A stretch of DNA of 64,000 nucleotides from Adlercreutzia caecimuris B7. GTDB taxonomy: Bacteria > Actinomycetota > Coriobacteriia > Coriobacteriales > Eggerthellaceae. The position numbers were made by a program, and so were the translations under genes. The stretch spans positions 1,702,258 through 1,766,257 of the forward strand of contig NZ_KE159646.1 of assembly GCF_000403355.2 (NCBI RefSeq), written 5' to 3'. The notes below the pieces were generated by a model. That model was given only the letters and a program-made list of their open reading frames with translations. It was not told the DNA's origin and made no database searches. Numbering within the stretch: position 1 is the stretch's first letter; each line of letters starts with the position of its first letter. This document shows, piece by piece, positions 8,493 to 16,966 of this stretch.

Positions 8493-9188
8493 TTACAGCG
8501 TTTCCCGCGCCTGGGGCGTCATGCCCAGCGAGATCTTCAGGTTCCCGTTCAAGCAGCGCAACTCGTCGATCATGGCCTTCTCAAGCCCCGGCTCGCGCAT
8601 GCGCAGCTGGTAGGTCAGCTGGAAGAGGCTGCCCATGTTGGTGGTCGTCACCTCCACCAGCTCCGACTCGGCCGCATAACGCCCGAGCACCGTATCGAAC
8701 ACGCCGTCGTATTCCAAGTCCTCGGGGATGGTGATGCGCAGCGTCTTGCCCGGCTCGCGCGGCCGGCCGAAGGGAGTGAGCACGAACAGCAGATTCACCA
8801 CGGCCACCACTACGGTGAACACGCAGGCGAGCCCTAGAAAGCCCATGCCCGTGGCCAGGCCGACGGCCATGGCCAGAAACACGCTGCCGATGTCCTTCGC
8901 CGAGCCGGGAATGGAACGGAAGCGCACCAGGTTGAACACGCCCATAACGGCGATGCCCGCGCCGAGGTTCCCGTTCACCAGGGTGATGACCATCTGCACG
9001 ATCAGCGGCAGCAGAGCCAACGTGACCACGAAGTTCTTCGTGTAGCTGTGGCGGAACATGTACACGGCCGCGCAGATGGCGCCGAGCGCCACCGACGCGG
9101 CGCAGCACAGCAGAAAGTCGGATGCGGCCACCGATCCCACGAGCGAATCGGCGCTTCCGAAGATCGAGCTGAATGTTGTGGCGAGCAT
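8493..9188 (-). CDS. DUF4956 family membrane protein
   Basis: A 231-residue protein with four or so membrane segments in the first 130 residues and a soluble C-terminal alpha/beta domain, matching the DUF4956 family. The sequence NLVRFRSIPGSAKDIG after the second hydrophobic pair is the conserved signature region. The start is the ATG ending at 9188, preceded by AGAAAGGA; the longer frame upstream overlaps the polymerase gene and is not convincing. It is 25 bp downstream of the VTC-type polymerase, and DUF4956 and VTC genes are regular neighbours, so the two probably work as a membrane unit that makes or moves polyphosphate. The family's exact function is not established. Confidence 0.88.
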   Translation of the reverse strand: MLATTFSSIFGSADSLVGSVAASDFLLCCAASVALGAICAAVYMFRHSYTKNFVVTLALLPLIVQMVITLVNGNLGAGIAVMGVFNLVRFRSIPGSAKDIGSVFLAMAVGLATGMGFLGLACVFTVVVAVVNLLFVLTPFGRPREPGKTLRITIPEDLEYDGVFDTVLGRYAAESELVEVTTTNMGSLFQLTYQLRMREPGLEKAMIDELRCLNGNLKISLGMTPQARETL

Positions 9189-9213
9189 GGGGATCCTTTC
9201 TCTTGTCGGTACG

Positions 9214-10206
9214 CTAGCTGACGGCCACGGCCTGCTGCAGGGCGGTGCCCTCGCACCGTTGGTAGGCGTTGCCGTACTTGGTGAACGATGCGGGGTAGAT
9301 GCCCTGGGCGGAAAGCGCGGCCACGAGCCAGGGCGGGTAGGGCCCGGCGCTCTTGATCTCCAAGATGGACTCATCCGGCGCGACAATAGGTTGCCAAGAC
9401 GAGGTGTGCCCGTGGCAATCGAGATAGCTCAGGCGGTCGTCGAAGGTGAGGCGCAACGCGGGATCGAACGTAGGCGCCGCGGCAGGGGCTACGCCGTCCG
9501 CCGCCGCAGGAACGCGAGCCGCAGCCGTGTCGCGCGCCGCGAAACCGGCCGCCGAGGGCTCCCCCGCGAGCGCGCAGCGCACGCCCCACGCCTCGCGGTC
9601 GCAGGCAATGCCCATGGAAGGCGTAAGAGGCAGCCAACGGTCCATGGCGGCCTCCAACTCCCGGGCGATCTGACGGGAGGCGGGGGCAAGGGCCGCAGCG
9701 GCCTGCTCGGCATCGGCAAGCGGCCAGCGCACGCAAACCCGCTCGTAGGGAAGCCCGCTTACGAAGGCCACGGCCGCCGGCAAGGCAAGCGCGATGCGGC
9801 GCTTGTACACGATGCCCTTGAACTTCTTCTTGATACCGAAGAACACCGCAGTCGCCTCGCCGCCCGGCACAGCGGCCGCCCGGGCCTCCACCTCGGCATC
9901 GGACAGCGGCGGCCGGTCGGCGTTGCGCACGAGCGGCCCGGCGCCGAAGGCCGCCATGAGCGCCGTGCCGGCCGCCTCGCCATAGGCGCGCAGGCGCAGC
10001 TTTTCCTTGTACAGCGGCTTCTCTACCGAGCGGGCGATCATGGCACGTTCGGGCGTATCCAGGTACAGGCTCGTGATGCGCGTGCGCCCGTAGGCGTCCA
10101 CCGCCATGGCGCCCGTATCGCAGGCCGCCGCCTCCACGGCCGTCCGCTGACGCGGCGTCGTGCGGTATTTCTTCTCCACGCGCTTGAACACGCTGTCGTA
10201 GGCCAT
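9214..10206 (-). CDS. VTC-domain polyphosphate polymerase
   Basis: A 330-residue soluble protein with the VTC/triphosphate-tunnel fold: FKRVEKKYR at residues 7-15, YLDTPERAM, KEKLRLRAYG, FGIKKKFKGIVYKRR and ILEIKSAG line up with the basic and acidic strands that bind the phosphate chain and metal. The yeast homologue makes polyphosphate from ATP. The start at 10206 has GAAGGACGG upstream. It is the first gene of a three-gene minus-strand unit with DUF4956 and the beta-helix lipoprotein, and is divergent from a two-component system whose start is 144 bp away, which may control it. Confidence 0.87.
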   Translation of the reverse strand: MAYDSVFKRVEKKYRTTPRQRTAVEAAACDTGAMAVDAYGRTRITSLYLDTPERAMIARSVEKPLYKEKLRLRAYGEAAGTALMAAFGAGPLVRNADRPPLSDAEVEARAAAVPGGEATAVFFGIKKKFKGIVYKRRIALALPAAVAFVSGLPYERVCVRWPLADAEQAAAALAPASRQIARELEAAMDRWLPLTPSMGIACDREAWGVRCALAGEPSAAGFAARDTAAARVPAAADGVAPAAAPTFDPALRLTFDDRLSYLDCHGHTSSWQPIVAPDESILEIKSAGPYPPWLVAALSAQGIYPASFTKYGNAYQRCEGTALQQAVAVS

Positions 10207-10349
10207 AGCCGTCCTTCCTCGTTTTCGACGGCGGCCATCATAGGCATTCTTCCTGAAAAGTCACTGAAGCGCGGGGCTTCCTTTCAGCTTGCCTTAAGGC
10301 GGCGCGGTACAATGGCCCCAGTATTTCCGAGGGCGCAAAGGAGACGCGC

Positions 10350-11030
10350 GTGCATGTACTGGTAGTGGAGGACGACGTTCGCCTCGCCGAGGCACTCGCC
10401 CGCATTCTGGAGGACAACGGCTACATCGTCGATACCGTCCACGACGGCCAGGCGGGCATCGACTACGGGGGAAGCGGCGCCTACGACGTCATCATCCTGG
10501 ACGTCATGCTGCCCAAGGTCGACGGCTTCGCGGTGGCCCAGCGCCTGCGGCGCGCCCACGTGAGCACCCCCATCCTGCTGCTCACCGCCCGCGACGCCAC
10601 CACCGACAAGATCGCCGGGCTGGATGCGGGCGCCGACGACTACATGACCAAGCCCTTCTCGCCGGCTGAGCTCATGGCCCACCTGCGCGCCCTCACCCGG
10701 CGCCAGGGCGACGTGGTCTTCGAGACCCTCACGGCGGGAGACCTCACGTTGAACCTGGAGAGCCTCGATCTGACCTGCGGTGCCGAGACCATCCGCCTCT
10801 CGCAGAAGGAGTTCGCCATCGCCCGCATCCTTCTGGGGTCGCCGGGCGCGGTGGTGTCGAAGGAGGCGCTCATCGCCCGGGCGTGGGGCCCCGATTCCAA
10901 CGCAAGCGAGAACAACGTGGAGGCCTATATCTCGTTTCTACGGAAGAAGATCGGGCACGTGGGCTCCACGGCGCGCATCGAGACCATCCGCAGCGTGGGC
11001 TACCGCCTCGCCGAGAGCGCTGGTCGATGA
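10350..11030 (+). CDS. OmpR-family response regulator
   Basis: A 226-residue two-domain regulator. The receiver domain has the acidic pair at 8-9, the phosphoacceptor D51 in ILDVMLP and K101 in YMTKPF; the C-terminal part is an OmpR winged helix ending in TIRSVGYRLAE. The start is GTG at 10350 with AAAGGAG 8 bp upstream. A TACAAT hexamer at about 10310 could be its -10. Its stop overlaps the kinase start in ATGA. Divergence from the polyphosphate/DUF4956/beta-helix unit suggests those genes as targets; this is inferred from position only. Confidence 0.93.
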   Translation: MHVLVVEDDVRLAEALARILEDNGYIVDTVHDGQAGIDYGGSGAYDVIILDVMLPKVDGFAVAQRLRRAHVSTPILLLTARDATTDKIAGLDAGADDYMTKPFSPAELMAHLRALTRRQGDVVFETLTAGDLTLNLESLDLTCGAETIRLSQKEFAIARILLGSPGAVVSKEALIARAWGPDSNASENNVEAYISFLRKKIGHVGSTARIETIRSVGYRLAESAGR

Positions 11031-12511
11031 GCCAAGCCGCCGCTCCCCTGCTGCGCAAGCTGCGCCTGAAGTTCATCGCCCTGAACATGGCCCTGGCCTG
11101 CGTGGTGTTGGCCGCCTCCTTTGCCACCATCTGCTACATGGACTACCGCAGCGACGTGGACGAGGTGTACCGCACCCTCGCCATCACCGTCAACCGCGCC
11201 GGGGAGCGCCCGCAGCTCGTGCCCGATCACGGCCCACTGCTGCCCGCACCTGACGGAACCGGCGAGACCGCCGGCGCGGGAGACGGAACGGCGACCTACG
11301 GCCCCGATGCGGTGGCGCAGCACGAAGGCCCCGCGGCGCCGAGCGGAGATGGCGCCTCCGCGCAAGAGGCGCCCCTGGCCATCGGCAGCGCAGGCGGCGA
11401 CAGCGCACCCGAAACCGGCGACGAGCAGTTCGCGCCGCCCCAGATCGGCGGCCCGCACGGCATGGGCGACAATGCGCTGCCCGTCGCCACCTACTACTGC
11501 GAGAGCGGCACGATCGCCCAGATTGTCGACCAATCGAGCGCCGCCGTACCCGATTCGCTGCTCGCAAGCGCCCTCAATCTGGCCGCAGCGGATCCCCAAA
11601 GCCATGGCTACCTCGCCGATGCCGGGCTGTTCTTCGCCAAGCGGGAAGCGGGGCACGGGCTCATCGTGGCCTTCGCCGATGGCGGCGCGGCCTCGTCATG
11701 GCAGGGCCTCGCCTGGGGCCTGGCGGGTGTGGGCGTGGCGGCCCTCGGCGTGCTATTCCTGCTGAATCTGCAGCTGTCGACCTGGGCTTTGGGACCGGTG
11801 CAGCGCGCCTGGAGCCAGCAGCAGCAGTTCATCGCCGATGCGTCCCACGAGCTGAAGACGCCGCTTACGGTCATTCTCGCCAACAACGCCATCCTGCGCC
11901 AGCGCGGCGGGGAAACCGTGGCGAGCCAGGGCCAGTGGATCGAGAGCACTCAGATGGAAGCCGAGCGCATGCAGGCTCTCGTGACCGACATGCTCGATCT
12001 GGCGCGACCCGCGGCCATAGCGAGCGCCGAGCAGCCGGCGCCGGCACTCGATTTCAGCCGCCTGGTGGAAGGCGAGGCGCTTACCTTCGAGGCCGTGGCC
12101 TTCGAGCGAAACCTCGTCTGGGAGGCCGCCGTGGCCGAGGGCGTATCGGTGCGGGGGAACGCCTCGCGGCTGCAGCGGCTCGTCGCCGTGCTTTTGGACA
12201 ACGCCTGCAAGTACACCGATGAGGGCGGCACGGTGGAAGTGACCCTGCGCACCGAAGGCGCCGAGGCGGTGCTTTCCGTGCGCAACTCCGGCGAGCCCAT
12301 TGCCAGGGAAGATCTGCCGCATCTGTTCGACCGCTTCTACCGCGCCGACAAGGCCCGCACCCAGGCCGGCGTCCAGGCAGCTGTCCCCGAAGGCTACGGG
12401 CTCGGGCTCGCCATCGCGGCGGACATCGCCCAAGCCCACAAGGGCGCGCTTACCGTGAGCAGCACCGCCGAGGAGGGCACCGCCTTCACCCTGCGCCTGC
12501 CCCTCGCGTAA
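11027..12511 (+). CDS. Sensor histidine kinase
   Basis: A 494-residue membrane kinase. One transmembrane helix near residues 17-38, an extracytoplasmic domain of about 190 residues with a low-complexity Ala/Gly/Pro part, a second helix near 225-245, then DHp and ATPase domains. H274 in DASHELKTP is the phosphorylation site; LLDNACKYTDEGG is the N box and GYGLGLA the G2 box. The start at 11027 overlaps the regulator stop by 4 bp, so the pair is translationally coupled. The signal sensed is unknown. Confidence 0.93.
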   Translation: MSQAAAPLLRKLRLKFIALNMALACVVLAASFATICYMDYRSDVDEVYRTLAITVNRAGERPQLVPDHGPLLPAPDGTGETAGAGDGTATYGPDAVAQHEGPAAPSGDGASAQEAPLAIGSAGGDSAPETGDEQFAPPQIGGPHGMGDNALPVATYYCESGTIAQIVDQSSAAVPDSLLASALNLAAADPQSHGYLADAGLFFAKREAGHGLIVAFADGGAASSWQGLAWGLAGVGVAALGVLFLLNLQLSTWALGPVQRAWSQQQQFIADASHELKTPLTVILANNAILRQRGGETVASQGQWIESTQMEAERMQALVTDMLDLARPAAIASAEQPAPALDFSRLVEGEALTFEAVAFERNLVWEAAVAEGVSVRGNASRLQRLVAVLLDNACKYTDEGGTVEVTLRTEGAEAVLSVRNSGEPIAREDLPHLFDRFYRADKARTQAGVQAAVPEGYGLGLAIAADIAQAHKGALTVSSTAEEGTAFTLRLPLA

Positions 12512-12547
12512 GCGCCCCGCATCCCGTCGATCGCAACCCGATCTGAC

Positions 12548-12635
12548 AAAAACTTTGCATAATGTAGGATTTCCATCCCAAAAAACTTTGCATAATGTAG
12601 GATATTGGCATGAAAAAACTTTGCATCTCGTAGAT
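12548..12635 (+). repeat. Three 33-bp-spaced iterons upstream of AAA ATPase
   Basis: Three direct repeats at 12548-12570, 12581-12603 and 12614-12635. The first two are identical over 23 bp and share AACTTTGCATAATGTAGG; the third is changed in its second half. The repeat period is exactly 33 bp, about three helical turns, so bound proteins would face the same side of the DNA. The array ends 37 bp before the ATPase start codon. Each full copy contains TGCATAAT, close to an extended -10 hexamer, so the repeats could hold both promoter and operator. Confidence 0.85.
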
Positions 12636-12672
12636 CCCATCGACTGCTATCCAAACTGGCGAACGGAGCACC

Positions 12673-14031
12673 ATGTTCAAACGAAAGGCTTTTAGCGACA
12701 TCCTCAGCTGGAGCGCAGCATCGCCCCATACGGCACTCCTTGTGCGCGGCGCCCGTCAAATCGGGAAGAGCACCCTGATCCGTCACCTTGGGGAAACCGA
12801 GTACGATGTCTTCGTGGAAGTCAATCTCTACCGCGACAGCGCCGCAAAAGACGCCCTCGCCTCATCGCGCGATGCCCAAGAGCTCATCAGCCGTATCAGC
12901 TTGCTCTCCCCCACCCCCCTCGTTCCGGGAAAGACGCTTATCTTCATCGACGAAGTTCAGGAATCACCCGATCTCATCACTATGGCCAAGTTCCTCGTAG
13001 AGGACGGGCGCTTCCGCTACGCCTTCTCGGGATCGATGCTCGGCACCGAGCTCAAGAAAATCCGCTCCTACCCCGTTGGGTTCGTCACCGAGCTGGTCAT
13101 GCAGCCCATGGACTTCGAGGAGTTCGCATGGGCCGTCGGGGTAAGCGACGAAAGCCTCGACACCGTTCGACGGGCATGCGGCGCGCTTTCCCCTATCCCC
13201 GATTATCTGCACGAGGCGTTCCTGTCCTACCTGAGAACCTATGTCGTTGTCGGGGGAATGCCCGGAGCCGTCCAAACGTTTCTCGACGCACGGGGGGATT
13301 TGGCCGCGGTTCGCGACTTCCAATTCCAACTCGTCGCAAGCTACCAGCACGACATCACGAAGTACGCTGGCAGCCGGGCCCTCAACGTGGAGGCTATTTT
13401 CGACCAACTGCCTTTGCAGCTTGACAACCGCACCCGTCGATTCGTGCTGAACTCCATTGACGACGACGCGCGCTACGAGGCGTACCGCAAGGACTTCGTA
13501 TGGCTCACATCCGCAGGCGTTGCCTACAAATGCGACCAGGTGAGCGATCCGAAAAGCCCCCTCAAGGCCACAGAAAGGCCCGGGGTTTTCAAGCTTTACG
13601 AGTCTGACACGGGCATGCTCATAAGCCGCTACCCGCAAAGCCTCGCCCGTGCCGTTTTCTACGACGAGCGCAAGGTGAACCAAGGCGCCATTTTCGAGAA
13701 CGCCGTTGCCCAGCAGCTTTCCGCCATGGGGTTTTCCCTGTACTACTATATGAACCGCAAACGTGGCGAAGTGGATTTCCTCATCGAGGGGAAAGCCGGC
13801 GAGGTTGTTCCCATCGAAGTGAAATCTGGAACGAGCGCCCGCGCCCACGCCTCGCTTACCAAGCTGCTTGAAAACGAGGAGTACCGCATCCCACGCGGCA
13901 TCGTCCTATCCCGCTTGAACATTGAGGTCCGGGGGAAGGTCGTCTACCTTCCCTGGTACGCGCTGTTCTGCCTTGACGAGGTGCTCATCCCCGAAGCCGA
14001 ACTCCCCAAAGTGACCCTTCCGAAAATATAG
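12673..14031 (+). CDS. AAA (AAA_14/DUF4143) family ATPase
   Basis: A 452-residue protein. Walker A is RGARQIGKST (25-34) and Walker B LIFIDEVQE (from 89). The C-terminal DUF4143 part has a restriction-nuclease-like signature, D368 in EVDFL and E382-V-K384 in PIEVKSG. Such ATPases are widespread single genes in anaerobes; proposed links to DNA repair or mobile-element defence are not settled. GC content and codon use are lower than in its neighbours, which suits acquisition by transfer. It stands alone between the kinase gene and a convergent operon and is preceded by the iteron array. Confidence 0.88.
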   Translation: MFKRKAFSDILSWSAASPHTALLVRGARQIGKSTLIRHLGETEYDVFVEVNLYRDSAAKDALASSRDAQELISRISLLSPTPLVPGKTLIFIDEVQESPDLITMAKFLVEDGRFRYAFSGSMLGTELKKIRSYPVGFVTELVMQPMDFEEFAWAVGVSDESLDTVRRACGALSPIPDYLHEAFLSYLRTYVVVGGMPGAVQTFLDARGDLAAVRDFQFQLVASYQHDITKYAGSRALNVEAIFDQLPLQLDNRTRRFVLNSIDDDARYEAYRKDFVWLTSAGVAYKCDQVSDPKSPLKATERPGVFKLYESDTGMLISRYPQSLARAVFYDERKVNQGAIFENAVAQQLSAMGFSLYYYMNRKRGEVDFLIEGKAGEVVPIEVKSGTSARAHASLTKLLENEEYRIPRGIVLSRLNIEVRGKVVYLPWYALFCLDEVLIPEAELPKVTLPKI

Positions 14032-14137
14032 CCCACGCGAACCGAAACCGCTTCACGGCAACAGGGCCCACAGCAGCACCAAGCAGCCGACGCATGAGCC
14101 TCAGCTCGGTCGCCTTGATGACGAAGCTGCGAAAAAA

Positions 14138-14174
14138 GCCCCCGAGCCGTGAAGAGGATAGGGGGCTCGGGGGC
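14138..14174 (-). terminator. Intrinsic terminator of the napGH/ferredoxin operon
   Basis: A perfect 11-bp stem, GCCCCCGAGCC at 14138-14148 with GGCTCGGGGGC at 14164-14174, loop of 15 nt, followed on the minus strand by six T (AAAAAA at 14132-14137 on the plus strand). It lies 44 bp after the stop of the polyferredoxin gene. Confidence 0.88.
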
Positions 14175-14217
14175 AGGGCAGACCGGTCGCCGGGTGGTGC
14201 AGGGAGAAGGCGACCTG

Positions 14218-15606
14218 TTACCTCTCGAAAATGTCTCCGTTGAAGGTTTGCCGGAACGTGTCCAGAATCTGGTGCGGGTTGTCGGTAAGGGCCACGGCAC
14301 GGGGCGTCATGGTGTAGCGGTGGGTCTCGCCGCCGAGCAGCCAGCGCGTGGGCACCGTATCGATCACGGTTATGGCGTCGTTGCGGCACACGTCCTGGCA
14401 GCTGCGGCATTTCACGCAGTCGCTCGGCGCATGCTCCACGCCGATGGCGCCGTCGGCGTCGTCGAACTTGCGGATAGCGCCGGTCGGGCAGAATGTGGCG
14501 CACATGCGGCAGGAGTCGCAGCGGGTGGCGTCGATCACCACCGCGCCGGCCAGCCGGCACTCCACAGAGGAGGCCGTCGGCTCGCCCAAAGCCGCCAGCG
14601 CGTCGAGGAGCCGCTCGCGCCGATCGGGCACGAAGTGCGGCAGGGTGCCGTCGCGCATCACGTGAAGAGAATGGGCCGCCACCTTGCGGGTGTGCCCGGA
14701 GTTCCAGTAGAAGCGCATGCCGGGGCCCGCGGTGACATCGGCCGCCTCGGCCTCGGGCGACGAGAGCGACACGGACGCGGAAGGGGCGGAAGCGCCCGGG
14801 GCAGCTGCACAGGCGGCGTCGGGGGAAATGCTGGGCTCAGCGGCGCAGACGGTGCCGGCAGGAGGCGCTGCGACCTCGCCCGAATCCGCGGCGTCTGCCA
14901 ACCCAGCGGAGCCCTTTCCCGCTCGTATCGGCTCGCAGGCGCGCTCCTCGGCGAAGAAGACATCGCAGGCCGCGCGGGCCGCCTCGGCGGACACACCACC
15001 TGCGAGCACGCCCTCGGGCACTTCGTCGGTCACGACAATATCCATGGAGGAGCCCCACGCGCCCAGCAGGACGCGGGCCGTCTCGGCCACAAGCTCGGCC
15101 ACCTCGAGCCCATGGCGCTGGGCGCAGCGGTCGCACCGCCCGCACAGCACCGTCGCGCGGGAAACTCCCTCGGCAGCCAAGGCCGCCAGCAGCGACTCGT
15201 CCACCCGTCCGGCGCATACCACCGACGCGCAGGCGCCCGGTGCAAGCCGGTCGCCAAGAGCCGCCCGCGCCTGGCTGCAGGCGATAACCGCCTCGCCGTC
15301 GCGCACGGCGCTCAGGCACGCCGCCTTCAGCTCGGCGTCGCTCGGGTTGAGGGCCTCCAGCGCGCAGGTGGGGCACACCGTGGCGCAGGTGCCGCAGCCT
15401 ACGCATTGGGCCGCATCCAACACCAGCTCGCCATCCACCAGCGCGATGCAGCCCGACGTGCAAGCGGCCGCGCACTTCAAGCATTCCACGTTGCGGTTGC
15501 GCACTTTGGCGCACCGCTCGCGATGCACACGAATCGCCTCGCCGTCCACCGCCTCGAAAGCAGCCCCCACATGCCGATGGGCCGCTGCATCAATCTTCTC
15601 AACCAT
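14218..15606 (-). CDS. 4Fe-4S polyferredoxin, last gene of molybdoenzyme operon
   Basis: A 462-residue iron-sulfur protein without a signal peptide. Near the N-terminus there is a cysteine-rich part (CLKCAAACTSGC) and a ferredoxin motif CVGCGTCATVCPTCA; near the C-terminus are two more, CDSCRMCATFCPTGA and CVKCRSCQDVCRNDA. Between them are a CGRCDRC segment within an alpha/beta domain and an Ala/Ser/Glu-rich insert of about 70 residues. The start at 15606 follows AGAGGAG. It is the last gene of the minus-strand respiratory unit but is separated from napH by 361 bp holding a family A element, so its expression may differ. It probably feeds or drains electrons on the cytoplasmic side. Confidence 0.85.
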   Translation of the reverse strand: MVEKIDAAAHRHVGAAFEAVDGEAIRVHRERCAKVRNRNVECLKCAAACTSGCIALVDGELVLDAAQCVGCGTCATVCPTCALEALNPSDAELKAACLSAVRDGEAVIACSQARAALGDRLAPGACASVVCAGRVDESLLAALAAEGVSRATVLCGRCDRCAQRHGLEVAELVAETARVLLGAWGSSMDIVVTDEVPEGVLAGGVSAEAARAACDVFFAEERACEPIRAGKGSAGLADAADSGEVAAPPAGTVCAAEPSISPDAACAAAPGASAPSASVSLSSPEAEAADVTAGPGMRFYWNSGHTRKVAAHSLHVMRDGTLPHFVPDRRERLLDALAALGEPTASSVECRLAGAVVIDATRCDSCRMCATFCPTGAIRKFDDADGAIGVEHAPSDCVKCRSCQDVCRNDAITVIDTVPTRWLLGGETHRYTMTPRAVALTDNPHQILDTFRQTFNGDIFER

Positions 15607-15705
15607 GATCGCTCCTCTTCTGCCAATCGAAGGCCTCTCCCAAAACCCTCAACCAGCACCGATCAGCTTCGTTTTCAATATCTCGCCACCGTCGGGCTCC
15701 GGCGC

Positions 15706-15955
15706 CCGTGGCCGACGACCTCTGCGCGCCCTGCACTCTGCTCAAAATGATATCGCGCAGGCGGCCCGCGGAACCCGTGCTCGCCGACCTCTGAGCGCCC
15801 TGCGAAGAACGCGGCTCAAAAGAAGCAGATTCCACGCCAGCAGCAGCGATGCGGGGATAGTACCGACTAGCGTGCGTCATCCCCTCTGCTTCTCTCGCCG
15901 CGTTCGCAGCAGGAGCAGCGCGAAGCGGGCGGCGAGCACGGGTTCCGCGGGCCGC
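15706..15955 (+). repeat. Structured dispersed element, family A copy 2, with partial duplicate
   Basis: Outer stem: 15761-15785 pairs with 15931-15955, 25 bp with no mismatch. Inner stems: GAACGCGGC 15807-15815 with GCCGCGTTC 15897-15905, and AGAAGCAGA 15821-15829 with TCTGCTTCT 15885-15893. The core GGGATAGTACCGA (15854-15866) and GTGCGTCAT (15872-15880) match copy 1. The outer arms share no sequence with those of copy 1. A partial duplicate of the left shoulder (CGACCTCTG-GCGCCCTGC) lies at 15712-15734, bounded by CTGCGCG/CGCGCAG (15722-15760). This fills the 361-bp gap between the polyferredoxin and napH genes; no gene is supported here. Confidence 0.78.
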
Positions 15956-15967
15956 TGCCCCAAGTTC

Positions 15968-16957
15968 CTAGTCCAGCTTCGGCTCCAAATCCTCCAAGGA
16001 GGGCTCCAGCACTTCCACCGCGCCCTTCTTCTTCGACGGCGCGAACACCGGCATGGTGATGGCCTTGGTGGGACAGGCGTCCACACAGGCACGGCAACGG
16101 GTACAGTCGGCCGTGGTGAGCTCGCCGAATTCGGGATGGCGCAGATTGATGTCGAACTGGCATACCTCGGCGCACTTGCTGCACGAGGCGCCCTTGGCGG
16201 TTTCCAAGCACTTCTCATCGTTGATAACCGGCACGAAGGTGCGCGAGAAGCGACCCACCAGGTTCATGAGGGCCGACAGCGGGCAGAAGTGCGTGCACCA
16301 CTTCCGCAAAAACACGAGCTCCACGATGAGCATGGCCGGAATGAGGATGATGCCGATGGTGGCATCGCCCGCCGAGAAGGCCCGCCACAGCACGAGCACC
16401 GTGGCGAAGGTAAGGCCCACGGGGCACACGAGGCAGAACACCGGGAAGCCGAACACGGCCGTGGACAGAAGCGCGCCGCCGAGCACCGCGTGGCGCGAGT
16501 CCAGCTTGCCATGCTTGACCGGCTGGCACTTCCCGCAGGCACCGCAGGCGTGGCCCTTGGCGTCCTTGGCATCCTTGGCCGGCTTCAGGCTGTCCAGCTC
16601 CTGCTGGGAAATGGCCTTGATCTCGGCGTTCTTCTGCTCGGCTAGGGCCTTGCGCTTCTTGGGCGAGCGGAAGTAGTCGCGAATGCGGTAGATGAGGGTG
16701 GTGGGGCACAGCCACGCGCAGAAGGCGCGGCCCACGAGCAGCACGAGAGCTGCCATGGCGACAAGCGAGATGACCGCCCGGGGAATCATGGTCTTCGTGG
16801 CGATCATGGTGCCGAGCGCGCCCAAGGGGCACAGCGCCGCGATGGTGTCCCAGCCGAAGCCGGACAGGGTGCCGGTGCTCACGCCGGCGATAAGGCCGCC
16901 GGCCATGACGGCAAATACAGCGGCGGCAATGATGGTGCGCAGGTTCTTGGTCTTCAT
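15968..16957 (-). CDS. napH: NapH-like membrane quinol dehydrogenase Fe-S protein
   Basis: A 329-residue membrane protein with four to five hydrophobic segments and cysteine motifs of the NapH family: FCAWLCPTT and WCTHFCPLS in the membrane part, and two C-terminal ferredoxin motifs (CSKCAEVCQ, CTRCRACVDACPT). NapH with NapG oxidises quinol and passes electrons towards a periplasmic reductase. An extra cytoplasmic CGACGKC motif lies between membrane pairs. The gene is 9 bp downstream of napG. Here the pair serves a DMSO-reductase-family enzyme rather than a NapA with a visible NapB. Confidence 0.88.
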   Translation of the reverse strand: MKTKNLRTIIAAAVFAVMAGGLIAGVSTGTLSGFGWDTIAALCPLGALGTMIATKTMIPRAVISLVAMAALVLLVGRAFCAWLCPTTLIYRIRDYFRSPKKRKALAEQKNAEIKAISQQELDSLKPAKDAKDAKGHACGACGKCQPVKHGKLDSRHAVLGGALLSTAVFGFPVFCLVCPVGLTFATVLVLWRAFSAGDATIGIILIPAMLIVELVFLRKWCTHFCPLSALMNLVGRFSRTFVPVINDEKCLETAKGASCSKCAEVCQFDINLRHPEFGELTTADCTRCRACVDACPTKAITMPVFAPSKKKGAVEVLEPSLEDLEPKLD

Positions 16958-16966
16958 AGGTGCCCC

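Noticed and set aside
12548-12635. CRISPR array interpretation of the three repeats
   Set aside because: Only three units, spacers of 10 bp, no cas genes; the regular 33-bp phasing next to a gene start fits operator or iteron use.
15599-15880. 93-codon minus-strand frame beginning MTHASRYYP
   Set aside because: It is the translation of the family A element and its partial duplicate. In copy 1 the matching frame ends after 20 codons and most differences change the amino acid, so the conservation follows the DNA structure, not a protein.
15761-15955. Family A element as a simple rho-independent terminator
   Set aside because: No T-tract follows on either strand, the stem is interrupted by a conserved core of about 145 nt, and conservation of loop sequence is not expected for terminators.
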